Part shown: positions 29,430-38,600 of the stretch, in pieces
How positions within the stretch are numbered: the first letter of the stretch is position 1
How the letters are laid out: the number at the start of each line of letters is the position of its first letter
Origin: Paraburkholderia graminis C4D1M
Lineage (GTDB): Bacteria; Pseudomonadota; Gammaproteobacteria; Burkholderiales; Burkholderiaceae
Assembly (NCBI RefSeq): GCF_000172415.1
Contig: NZ_ABLD01000003.1
Location: forward strand, 248,001-312,000
DNA length: 64,000 nucleotides
Direction: 5' to 3'
Program-made: the position numbers and the translations under genes
The notes under the pieces: model-generated
What the model was told of the DNA's origin: nothing
The model's input: the letters and a program-made list of their open reading frames with translations, nothing else
Database searches by the model: none

Positions 29430-30707
29430 ATGAAAGTTACAAACTATCAGGGCGCAACGATTGATCCTTATAGCAAGGGCTTGGGCATGGTTCCGGGCGC
29501 GAGCATCCAGCTCACGGACACCGGGCGTCTCGAGTGGAATCTGCTGAACGAAGACGTGAGCCTGCCGGCCGCCGTGCTGTACGCGGACCGCGTCGAGCAC
29601 AACCTGAAATGGATGCAGGCATTCGTCGCCGAATACGGCGTCAAGCTCGCGCCGCACGGCAAGACGACGATGGCGCCGCAACTGTTCCGCCGTCAATTGG
29701 AAACCGGCGCGTGGGGCATCACGCTCGCCACCGCGCATCAGGTGCGCGCGGCTTATCACGGCGGCGTGTCGCGCGTGTTGATGGCCAACCAGCTCGTCGG
29801 GCGCCGCAACATGATGATGGTCGCCGAGTTGCTGAGCGATCCCGACTTTGAGTTCTTTTGTCTCGTCGATTCAGTGGAAGGCGTCGAGCAATTGGGACGC
29901 TTTTTCACGTCGGTGAAGAAGCCGTTGCAAGTGCTGCTCGAACTTGGCGTGCCTGGCGGGCGCACCGGCGTGCGCGACGAAGCGCAGCGCAATGCGGTGC
30001 TCGAAGCGATCGGCCGCTATCCGGGCGTGCTGAAGCTCGCGGGCGTCGAGTTGTATGAAGGCGTGCTGAAGGAAGAACACGAGGTGCGCGAGTTTCTGCA
30101 AAGCGCCGTTGCGGTTACGCGCGCGCTCGTCGACGGCGGGCGTTTCGAGCGTACGCCGGCGATTCTGTCCGGCGCGGGCTCGGCATGGTACGACGTGGTC
30201 GCGGAGGAATTCTCGAAGGCGTCGCAGACGGGCAAGGTCGAGGTCGTGCTGCGCCCCGGCTGTTATCTGACGCACGACGTCGGCATTTATCGCAAGGCGC
30301 AGACGGACATCTTCGCGCGCAATCCGGTCGCTAAAAAGATGGGCGAAGGCTTGCTGCCTGCGTTGCAATTATGGGCCTACGTGCAGTCGATTCCCGAGCC
30401 CGACCGCGCGATCATCGGTCTTGGCAAGCGCGACTCGGCATTCGACGCAGGCTTGCCGGAGCCGGCGCGCCATTACAGGCCGGGCAGCGAGGCGCCGCGC
30501 GACATCGCCGCGAGCGAAGGCTGGGAGATTTTCGGCTTGATGGATCAGCACGCGTATATGCGGATTCCCGCAGGCGCCGATCTGAAGGTGGGCGACATGA
30601 TCGCGTTCGACATCTCGCACCCGTGTCTGACGTTCGACAAATGGCGCCAGGTGCTGGTCGTCGATCCGGCTTATCGCGTGACGGAAGTGATCGAAACGTT
30701 CTTCTGA
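29430..30707 (+). CDS. PLP-dependent amino acid deaminase (DSD1/alanine-racemase fold)
   Basis: A 425-residue protein of the D-serine dehydratase-like (DSD1, D-threonine aldolase) fold III PLP family. The N-terminal half has the PLP lysine motif GVKLAPHGKTTMAPQLFRRQ, and the C-terminal half has the metal-binding HP-type region FDISHPCLTFDKW. Related annotated proteins are called amino acid deaminase. It should act on D-amino acids, giving an enamine product that RidA would clear. GGAG precedes the start by a good distance. It is divergent from the rpiR–deacylase–ridA genes. Confidence 0.88.
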   Translation: MKVTNYQGATIDPYSKGLGMVPGASIQLTDTGRLEWNLLNEDVSLPAAVLYADRVEHNLKWMQAFVAEYGVKLAPHGKTTMAPQLFRRQLETGAWGITLATAHQVRAAYHGGVSRVLMANQLVGRRNMMMVAELLSDPDFEFFCLVDSVEGVEQLGRFFTSVKKPLQVLLELGVPGGRTGVRDEAQRNAVLEAIGRYPGVLKLAGVELYEGVLKEEHEVREFLQSAVAVTRALVDGGRFERTPAILSGAGSAWYDVVAEEFSKASQTGKVEVVLRPGCYLTHDVGIYRKAQTDIFARNPVAKKMGEGLLPALQLWAYVQSIPEPDRAIIGLGKRDSAFDAGLPEPARHYRPGSEAPRDIAASEGWEIFGLMDQHAYMRIPAGADLKVGDMIAFDISHPCLTFDKWRQVLVVDPAYRVTEVIETFF

Positions 30708-30766
30708 TTTTTTGCGTTTGAGGGCGCGCGCGGCGTGGAGTGGATGCACTGAGGCGCCGCGGCGCT

Positions 30767-31258
30767 TCAGCGCTCCGCTCGCGACGCTTCGGCGGCAAGC
30801 TCGACAGGCGTTTGTGCAACATTCGCCGCCGACACGACTTCGCCGATTCTCGCCTCCAGCATCTTCAACGCGCCGGACAACGCGCTCAGCGCGTCGTCCG
30901 GCAGCGCGGCCATCGTGTCGTGCAAAAACGCGTTGCGGCGCGGCAGGCTGGCTTCGGTTGCAGACAGGCCCGCTTCGGTCAGACGCACATTGGTCACGCG
31001 GTTGTCGCGCGAGTCCATGCTGCGCGCGATCCAGCCCAATCCTTCGAGCGCTTTCAACTGGCGCGTCAATGCGCCGGGATCGACGCGCAATTGCTCGACA
31101 AGCCGCTTCTGCGACGACTCGCCCCCCTGCTGATGCAGCGCGAGCATGATGCGCCAGCGCGGCAACGGGTGGCCGACTTGCGCCTCGAACGCCGACATGA
31201 ACGCCCGGTATGTGCGGCCGAATTGCTGCATGACGGCTACGCGGTCCTGTTCTTCCAT
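30767..31258 (-). CDS. MarR family transcriptional regulator
   Basis: A 163-residue winged-helix protein. RWRIMLALHQQGGESSQKRLVEQL and DPGALTRQLKALEGLGWIARSMDSRDNR are the DNA-binding helix-turn-helix and wing, with the typical DxRxxR motif. The start at 31258 (MEEQDRVAVMQQ) is the usual length. It follows the DHA2 efflux gene by 28 bp, so the regulator is expressed behind the pump it probably controls. Confidence 0.92.
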   Translation of the reverse strand: MEEQDRVAVMQQFGRTYRAFMSAFEAQVGHPLPRWRIMLALHQQGGESSQKRLVEQLRVDPGALTRQLKALEGLGWIARSMDSRDNRVTNVRLTEAGLSATEASLPRRNAFLHDTMAALPDDALSALSGALKMLEARIGEVVSAANVAQTPVELAAEASRAER

Positions 31259-31286
31259 GATGGTTCTATCAAGCTGCAATCGAAAA

Positions 31287-32882
31287 TCAGTCCGCGTGGA
31301 CCACCGGCTCGAGCTTGCGCTGGAGCTTGATCGGCGGAACGCGGCGGCTTTGCCATACCGACACGACGGCGACGACAGCCGCCATCGCGAGACCAAAGTG
31401 AATCGCCGAGACGAGCGTTTCGCGCGCGGTCTCGAGAAGCATCGCGCCATTATGGCCGGCTTGCGCCAACTCGCCGAGCAGCGTTGTTTGCGCTTCGTGA
31501 TTGATGAGGATCTGCGGATCGCCCAGGTCGCTGAACCATTGTGACGCGCGATCGCTTTCGAGCGTACTGCGCACGCCGCTCGCGTACATATGGCTGATGA
31601 GCGTTCCGGTCAGCGCGGTGCCGATCATGCCGCCGATCATCCGTAGCGATTGCAGCAGCGCGGTTGCAATGCCGAGATGCTCGCGGCCGGCCGTCTGCTG
31701 CGCGAAGATCGTCAGGTTCGGCATGACGAAACCGAGGCCAAGGCCGCCGAGCACCATGAACGACATGAGGAGCCAATGCGGCATCGACCGCGTGGCGACC
31801 ACCACGCCGAAGCACGCGAGCGCGATCAGCGCGAAGCCGACGTACAGCATCAGATTCGGATTGCGCACGCGCGAAACCACGCGTCCGTTCGCGATGCTGC
31901 CGATCGTGATGAAAACGACGAGCGGCGTGATAACGACGCCCGCTTCCTTCGGCGACATGCCGAAGCCGCCCTGGAACAACAGCGGCGCGTAGAAAAGCAG
32001 CGAGAACATCGTGAAGCCGCCGAGCACCGCGAGCGTGAACAGCGCGGCGAGACTCGGGTTGCGGAACATATCGACGGGAAGGATCGCCGTCGGGCAGCGC
32101 TTCTCCCATTGCCACAGCGCATACGCCGAAGCGGCGCTCAGCACGAGCAGCGCACACGCGCTGAGCGTGAGCCCATGCTTCGGCAGCAATTCGACGAACA
32201 ACTGCAGCGAGCCGAGCGCCACCGCGATCAGCGCGGCGCCGGGCCAATCGAGCCGCATCTTGCCTTCATGCTCGACGTGCCGCAGATGCGGCAGAAAGCG
32301 CCAGACGAAAAAGAGCGATAGCAGGCCGACCGGCAGATTCACGTAGAAAACCGAGCGCCAGCCGTAGTACTGAGTGAGGAAGCCGCCCAGCGACGGCCCG
32401 ACCGCATTGGCGATGCCGAACGCCGAGCTCATCAGCACCTGCCAGCGCAGGCGCACGACCGAGTCCGGAAACAGGTCGGGAATGCAGGCGAACGCGGTGC
32501 CGACCAGCATGCCGCCGCCGATGCCTTGCAGGCCGCGCGCGAGCACGAGAAACAGCATGTTGTTCGCCATGCCGCACAGCACCGACGCGGCCGTGAACAC
32601 CACAATCGACGCGATCACGAACGGCTTGCGTCCGTAATAGTCGCCGAGGCGCCCGAAGATCGGCACGGTGATCACCGAGGTCAGCAGATACGACGTGGCC
32701 ACCCACGCATAAAGCTCGAAGCCCTTGAGCTCGGCGACGATGGTGGGCAGCGCGGTGCCGACGACCGTCTGGTCCAGCGCGACCAGCATGGTGACGAAGG
32801 AAATGCCGAGCATCGCCAAAAGCGATTCCCGGAACGGCAAGACTTGCCCACTCGAATGGTGGGCGGCGGTGTGGACAGCCAT
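31287..32882 (-). CDS. DHA2 family drug efflux MFS transporter (EmrB/QacA type)
   Basis: A 531-residue protein with about 14 hydrophobic segments, the DHA2 number. Family motifs include FVTMLVALDQTVVGTALPTI in the first helix, FGRLGDYYGRKPFVI in loop 2-3 and RGLQGIGGGMLVGTAFA in helix 4-5. It exports drugs or other amphipathic compounds with protons. It has no adjacent membrane-fusion (EmrA) partner. It forms an operon with the downstream marR gene. Confidence 0.93.
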   Translation of the reverse strand: MAVHTAAHHSSGQVLPFRESLLAMLGISFVTMLVALDQTVVGTALPTIVAELKGFELYAWVATSYLLTSVITVPIFGRLGDYYGRKPFVIASIVVFTAASVLCGMANNMLFLVLARGLQGIGGGMLVGTAFACIPDLFPDSVVRLRWQVLMSSAFGIANAVGPSLGGFLTQYYGWRSVFYVNLPVGLLSLFFVWRFLPHLRHVEHEGKMRLDWPGAALIAVALGSLQLFVELLPKHGLTLSACALLVLSAASAYALWQWEKRCPTAILPVDMFRNPSLAALFTLAVLGGFTMFSLLFYAPLLFQGGFGMSPKEAGVVITPLVVFITIGSIANGRVVSRVRNPNLMLYVGFALIALACFGVVVATRSMPHWLLMSFMVLGGLGLGFVMPNLTIFAQQTAGREHLGIATALLQSLRMIGGMIGTALTGTLISHMYASGVRSTLESDRASQWFSDLGDPQILINHEAQTTLLGELAQAGHNGAMLLETARETLVSAIHFGLAMAAVVAVVSVWQSRRVPPIKLQRKLEPVVHAD

Positions 32883-32899
32883 TTTTGATAGAGCAACAG

Positions 32900-32911
32900 T
32901 TGACGCGTCAA
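32900..32911. promoter_or_regulatory. Perfect palindrome, possible MarR operator
   Basis: TTGACGCGTCAA is fully self-complementary and lies 18 bp upstream of the efflux gene start, within its promoter region. MarR proteins bind short palindromes over their target promoters, so it fits control by the MarR of the same operon. Confidence 0.5.
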
Positions 32912-33020
32912 ACGATTAGGGAATCATACCACGCATGTTGGCTCTAAGCAGGACGTCGACGGCAGGCATGGGCGCGTTCGTCGACGGAAAAAAGCACATC
33001 ACGTCACGCCAGGGAGGCGC

Positions 33021-33863
33021 ATGGAGCCAGGTTCGCTCGCAGGACAATCGTTGTCGGAAGAAGATCTGAGCGCGCTGCGGCGCGCGAAACACGAACTGGA
33101 AAGCCCCGCGCTGGCGATGAAGCTGGCGAGCATCGTCGGCGCGCCGTTGGAGAAGCTGCTTTCGCGCATGCCCGCGTTCGCCAACGAGAAGGTCACGGAC
33201 GCGACCGAACTGGCTTTGCGCAAGTGTCTGTCCATTGCGCTGCGCACGCTGGGCCGGCGCGACGGCGCGTCGTCGCTGCTCGCGCCCGAGAAGCCGAGCA
33301 ATCTGCTGCACAAGTTCGCGGTGGCCACGACCGGCGCGGCCGGCGGCGCATTTGGCCTGTTTGCACTGCCCGTCGAATTGCCGGTCACGACCACGCTGAT
33401 GTTCCGCTCGATTTGCGACATCGCGCGCAGCGAGGGCGAGGATCTGACGTCGATCGACACGCAGCTCCAATGTCTGACGGTGTTGGGCATGGGCGGCACG
33501 TCCACGGCTGACGACGACGCCGACTTCGGCTACTTCATCATGCGCGGCGCGCTGGCGCAGGCGGTGTCGAAAGCGTCGTCAGAAATCGCGACCAAGGGAT
33601 TCACCACGCACGGCTCGGCCGCCTTGCTGCGCCTCGTCAATACGATCGCCGCGCGCTTCTCCGTGCAGGTGAGCGAACAGATCGCCGCGAAGTCCATTCC
33701 GGCGATCGGCGCGGTGCTCGGCGCAATGGTCAACACGGTTTTCATCGACCACTTCCAGCAGGTCGCGCACGGCCACTTCACCGTGCGTCGACTGGAACGG
33801 CAATACGGCGAGCCGACGGTGAAAGCCGCGTATCAGACTATCGACGTCACGCTCGGCGCCTGA
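33021..33863 (+). CDS. EcsC family protein
   Basis: A 280-residue protein matching the EcsC family: KFAVATTGAAGGAFGLFALPVELPVTTTLMFRSICDIARSEGE is typical, with a glycine-rich hydrophobic stretch in the middle. In Bacillus EcsC is linked to protein secretion and competence, but proteobacterial members have no assigned role. GGAGG precedes the start. Its 3' end overlaps the convergent esterase gene by 31 bp. Confidence 0.85.
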   Translation: MEPGSLAGQSLSEEDLSALRRAKHELESPALAMKLASIVGAPLEKLLSRMPAFANEKVTDATELALRKCLSIALRTLGRRDGASSLLAPEKPSNLLHKFAVATTGAAGGAFGLFALPVELPVTTTLMFRSICDIARSEGEDLTSIDTQLQCLTVLGMGGTSTADDDADFGYFIMRGALAQAVSKASSEIATKGFTTHGSAALLRLVNTIAARFSVQVSEQIAAKSIPAIGAVLGAMVNTVFIDHFQQVAHGHFTVRRLERQYGEPTVKAAYQTIDVTLGA

Positions 33864-34798
33864 GCAGGATTGGCGGTGTGGCGTGTCGCGCGCGTCACGA
33901 AGGCGGCTGCGCGATCGAGCGCGCGGTTCGCCTCGGGCACGAATGGCGCGAAGAGCGGCCACACGTGCGGCATCTTTTTCCACACCTCGAGTTCGCAATC
34001 GACACCCGCCGCGCGCGCATTCGCGGCGACGCGCCGCGAGTCGTCGAGCAGGACTTCGGTGCTGCCCGCCATCGTGAAAAGCGGCGGCAAGCCGCGGAGG
34101 TCCGCGTAGAGCGGTGACGCATACGGATGCGTGGCGGGCATCTCGCCGAGATAGATCTTGGCCGCCCGCGAGATTGCCGGGCCGCTGAACATCGGGTCCG
34201 CGCCGTCGTTATCGACGATGCTCGCGCCGGTTGCCGCGAGATCCGTCCACGGCGAGAACAGCAGTGCGCCGGCGGGCAACGGATCGCCCGCGTCGCGCAG
34301 CGCGACCAGCGCCGCGAGCGCAAGGCCGCCGCCAGCCGAATCGCCTGCAATCACGATCGACTCCGGCGCTGTGCCGTCGGCGATCAATTGACGATAGGCG
34401 GCGGTCGCATCGTCGAGCGCGGCCGGGAAGCGGTGTTCGGGCGCGAGGCGGTAATCGAGCGAAAAGACCCGTGCATTCGCACGCGTGGCGAGACCGAACA
34501 CGATCGAGCGATGCGTCCGCGGCGAGCAGAAGTAGTAGCCGCCGCCGTGGCAGTAGAGCACTGTGGGTTGCGCGCCGGCTGCGGGTTGGTCCGCTGCGGG
34601 CTCGATCCATTCGCCTCGCAGCGGGTTGCCGTCCGCGCCATCGAGTTCACGCAGACGCCAGCCGCGCGGCACGTCGGGCGACCACACGCGCTTCGCCGTC
34701 AACGCGCGCGCCTTGTGGACGTCGATATGCGGTTTCAGGGTTTGAGGGCGAAATTGCCTGCGCAAAAACCAGCACGCGAGTGCGCTTTGCCAACTCAT
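33833..34798 (-). CDS. Alpha/beta hydrolase, hormone-sensitive-lipase type
   Basis: A 321-residue esterase. The oxyanion motif YCHGGGYYFCSPRTH and the nucleophile motif IAGDSAGGGLALAAL identify the HSL (family IV) group. The catalytic aspartate and histidine are probably in EVLLDDSRRVA and KKMPHVWPLFAPF. It likely hydrolyses short-chain esters. The N-terminus MSWQSALACWFLRRQFRP is short and has no signal peptide. The tail overlaps ecsC by 31 bp on the opposite strand. Confidence 0.92.
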   Translation of the reverse strand: MSWQSALACWFLRRQFRPQTLKPHIDVHKARALTAKRVWSPDVPRGWRLRELDGADGNPLRGEWIEPAADQPAAGAQPTVLYCHGGGYYFCSPRTHRSIVFGLATRANARVFSLDYRLAPEHRFPAALDDATAAYRQLIADGTAPESIVIAGDSAGGGLALAALVALRDAGDPLPAGALLFSPWTDLAATGASIVDNDGADPMFSGPAISRAAKIYLGEMPATHPYASPLYADLRGLPPLFTMAGSTEVLLDDSRRVAANARAAGVDCELEVWKKMPHVWPLFAPFVPEANRALDRAAAFVTRATRHTANPAQAPSVTSIV

Positions 34799-34921
34799 CG
34801 GGACACGCTCCTTCGGAAATGTCCCGTCATGGTACGTGCGTTGTCCGCTGCGTCGGTGGATGGGGGCTTCTAATCGTGAAGGCGCATCCGCCGATCCGAC
34901 CGTGCTACGCAGTACCGCGCG

Positions 34922-35356
34922 CTAGTTGGCAGGCAGCACTTGCCCGCGAATTTCACCCATCGGGTTCTGCGCGGTGTGAATGTTGAAGTACCACTGGCCG
35001 GCCATCAGGTCGGTCACCTGCTGTTCGCTGAGGGCCGCCGAGCCTTTCATCGGACTCGCTACCGCGCTTTTGTCGATGGGAACCTGCACTTTCGCGTTCT
35101 GCCCAACCGGCGCGGGACCATGAAAATGCGCGGCCGTGACGGGGCCGCTGAGCCCTTCATAGGTGACGGTCCATTGGAGAGATTTTGTCGACGTGTCGAA
35201 GGTTGCGTTCAGCGCGCCGTGACCGTGACTCACACGCGGTGGCACTTCGCTGGAAGGTTCGAGGTCTGCCTTCAGCGCGACGGTGTCCGCAAACGCGGCG
35301 CCCGCCATTGCCGCCCACAAAGCCATCGCGATATTGAGTTTTTTTAGCGTATTCAT
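34922..35356 (-). CDS. CHRD domain-containing exported protein
   Basis: A 144-residue protein with a signal peptide (MNTLKKLNIAMALWAAM, cleavage near AFAD) and one CHRD domain with ALNATFDTSTKSLQWTVTYEGL, AHFHGPAPVGQNA and a final MGEIRGQVLP. CHRD domains occur in secreted proteins from bacteria to chordin; the bacterial role is unknown. The start at 35356 gives the standard signal peptide. Confidence 0.9.
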   Translation of the reverse strand: MNTLKKLNIAMALWAAMAGAAFADTVALKADLEPSSEVPPRVSHGHGALNATFDTSTKSLQWTVTYEGLSGPVTAAHFHGPAPVGQNAKVQVPIDKSAVASPMKGSAALSEQQVTDLMAGQWYFNIHTAQNPMGEIRGQVLPAN

Positions 35357-35520
35357 GGTCTTCTCCGACGAAATGCACCGCGCCGGCGCCACGGCCGCGC
35401 GAAGCCATCACATACTAGTGCAAATCGCCGGAGGGCGTCGATGGTGGGAGTGGACGCAGCAAATGCGCCGCTCGACGCTTGTTGCGATTTTCCCGAACAG
35501 TTATTTGCAGATTATGGAAT

Positions 35521-35624
35521 GAATCATCCGGGCGATCCCTGGTATGCTTTGACCTCGCGAGAAGTGACTCCTTCATCGAGGGATGTCTCCAAATCTTTAA
35601 CGCGGCTTCGGCCGCGTTTTTTTT
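35521..35624 (+). ncRNA. Candidate small RNA upstream of a perfect terminator
   Basis: The plus strand ends in a perfect terminator, but no plus-strand gene precedes it (both neighbours are on the minus strand). The segment before it can fold: ATCCCT at 35535-35540 pairs with AGGGAT at 35579-35584. A possible -10 TATGCT is at 35543-35548, which would start an RNA near 35555 of about 70 nt. The -35 match is poor and the start is uncertain. Confidence 0.35.
35601..35624 (+). terminator. Rho-independent terminator
   Basis: CGCGGC–TTCG–GCCGCG is a perfect 6-bp stem with a stable UUCG tetraloop followed by eight T. It is directional: only the plus strand has the T-run after the stem. Confidence 0.88.
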
Positions 35625-35635
35625 CGTCTAAGCGT

Positions 35636-38600
35636 TCAGGCGAGCAACGCGGCTTGCTGCTCGATGCCGTCCAGCATTGCATTGCACTTGTCGATGAGCG
35701 CAAGTCCTTCGCGACGCGCCCGCTTCGGCTCGCTGATGACGCTGTGGCGATATTCGTCGAGCGCGCTGATGAGCGGCGGGTATTGCAGCACGCTAGCCGC
35801 GCCCATCACCCGATGAAGCCACTCGCGCACGAGAACCATATCGACGTTCTCGAGCAACGGCGTGAGCGACCGAACGTCTTCGCGCACGGAAGAAACGAAC
35901 GAATCGAGCAAAGCCTTGACCGTCGATTCGCTGCCCCACAATTGCGTCATGTGACCGAGATCGACCGGGACGAACGGCTCGGCGGCGGTTGCTGAGGCCC
36001 CGGCAAGATCCGTGGCGTCAGCGGTTTCGGCCGGAGCCGCCTGCCACGCGCTGTCAATGCCGAACCAGCGGCTCAGATATTCACGGAGCGTGGCGAGGCG
36101 TGTCGGCTTGATGAGGCTCTCGTCCATGCCCGCCTCGCGGCACAGGTTGAGGTCTTCGGGCGCCGTGTTCGCGGTGACGCCCAGAATCGGCAGACGATGC
36201 GAAACGCCATGCTCCTGCTCTCTTTCCCGAATGCGCTGCGTCAATTCATAACCGGACACGTTCGGCATATGACAGTCGGTGATCAGGCATCCATAACTGG
36301 TGTGTTCGAGCGCGGTTAGCGCTTCCGCGCCGTCGTTCGCGACGTCGCACGCAAAACCAAGCAGCGCCAGTTGATGGCGAATCAACTCCTGATTCACCGG
36401 ATGATCTTCAGCGACGAGAATCAGGCGGCCGCTCGCCATAGCCCGCTCGCGGTCCGGCGGCGCGGTGATGCCTTCGCGCACAGCCGACGCACCAGCCGAC
36501 GGCGTCGGCGCGGACTGAAGTCCCGTCATGACCGCCGCGCACGCCGCACCGAGCCCGCGCCATGATATGGGGTTGATGCTCAGGCGCACGTTGGCGTCTT
36601 CGAGAATGCGGTAGCCCGTGGGCTTGGCCTTCTCCGTCAGCGAGATCACGCGCAGCTTGTGCGTGACGTTGGCGGGCAGCGTCAGGTCCTCGCTCACGAA
36701 CAATAAGTCGACGTCGCGTAGCGTCGCGCTGCAACGCAAATCCTCGGCGTCTGCCGGAATGTGGTACAGGTCGAGCCCCAGCGCTTGCCCGAAGTGGACG
36801 AGCGCCTGGCCGACTCGCGCGTCGTTGGTCGCGACGAGACAGCGCTTGCCGCGCAAGCCGCTCACCGAATAGCGCTGCGTCTCGACCGGCATGCTGAGCC
36901 GCACGGTCATGCGGGTGCCGCGGCCGGGTTCGCTGTCTAGCGCCAGCGAGCCGTCCATCAATTGGATCAGCTTGCGGCAAATCGTCAAACCGAGGCCGGT
37001 TCCGCCGAAGCGGCGCGTAGTGGACGACTCGGCCTGCACGAACGGCTCGAACAGCTTTGCCTGCAGTTCCGCCGGAATGCCGATACCGGTATCTTCGACG
37101 ATGACTTCGATTGTCTGAAGCTCGCCAGTCTGCGCAACCGCCGCCACGCGCACGTCCACGTGACCTTCGGGCGTGAACTTGATTGCGTTGCCGAGCAGAT
37201 TGAAAAGCACTTGGCGCAGTCTCACGCTGTCGCCTCGCAGCGTGGCCGCGACGTCAGATGCAATGTCCACGCGGACTTTCAGACCCTTCTCGTGCGCGCG
37301 GCCGGCGAGCAGCCCCACGGCGTTGTCGACCATTTCACGCAGATCGATGGGCTCCGCTTCGATCGTCAGGCGGCCGGCCTCGATCTTCGAGTAATCGAGC
37401 AGATCGTCGAGGATTTGCAGCAGCGCGCCCGCCGACTCGTGAATCATGCCGAGCATTTCGCCCTGGTCGGAGTTGAGCGGCGTGCGCTCCAGCACCTCGA
37501 CGAGCCCGAGCACGCCATTCATCGGCGTGCGGATTTCGTGGCTCATCATCGCGAAGAAGTCGTCCTTGGCGCGCGAAGCGGCCTCCGCCAGGTCGCGCGC
37601 CCGGGCGAGTTCCTCGGCACGCGCGTGCTCAATGCTCGCGTCCACCCAGTAGCCGCTCCATACGACGCCCCCGTCCGCTTCGCGGCGCGGCACCAGTTCG
37701 GCGCGCGTCCATTTGAACTCGTGTTCGCGGCCGAGACGAAACTCGACGAGCACCGGCGTTTCAAGACGCGCCGAACGTTCGAGTTCCGCAAGCACCACTG
37801 GCCGGTCTTCGTCGCAAATGCGCGCGAAGTCGGCATGTTCGAGGCATGTCTGCCTTATTCCGCTTTCGCCAAGCAGAAGTCTTGGCGCACCGCCGATGTA
37901 GGGAAACGAATAGGCGCCGTCCGCCGCGCGGCGCAATTGGAACACCACCGCTGGCAACGAACGGGTGACATCGAATAGCCGCCGCTCGGTGTCGCGCGCG
38001 CGCATTTCGGCACGCCGGATGTCGGTGATGTCGACCATGGTGCCGAGCGAACAGACCGGCTGACCGTCATTGCCGCGGCAGATGCTGGTCCAGAACAGGC
38101 CGTGCCGCAAATCGCCGGGGCCGCGCTCGAACTGAAGCTCGACCTGGGCCATGTCGCCGCCTTGCAGCAGGTCGAGCCTCATTTTCTCCAGCACGTCGCT
38201 GTTGGCTTCGCCCCACGTCTGAACGTCCATCGTGGTGCGTCCGAGAACCGCCTCGCGGCCTCGCCCGCATGCCGCTTCGTACGCACCGTTGACGGCGATG
38301 TAGCGACCTTGCAGATCCTGCGCGACGAGCGGATAGGGAACCATCTTCATCATGGTTTCCTGGAAGTTCAGTTGCAACGCGAGTTCGAGCTCGGTTTGCT
38401 TGCGGCGCCTGACTTCGCGCTGAAGGAGCAGATAAGCGCGCAACGTGACCAGCAACGCGACACCGATGCCGATCAGCACAGGCAAGAGGCGCACGGCAGT
38501 CACGCTCCACGTACCCGTTGCCGGTGCGTTGCCGGTCACCCATTTCTGCCGGATGCGCTGCCTCTCGGCAGGCGGCATGGCCAGCAACGCACGGTCGATC

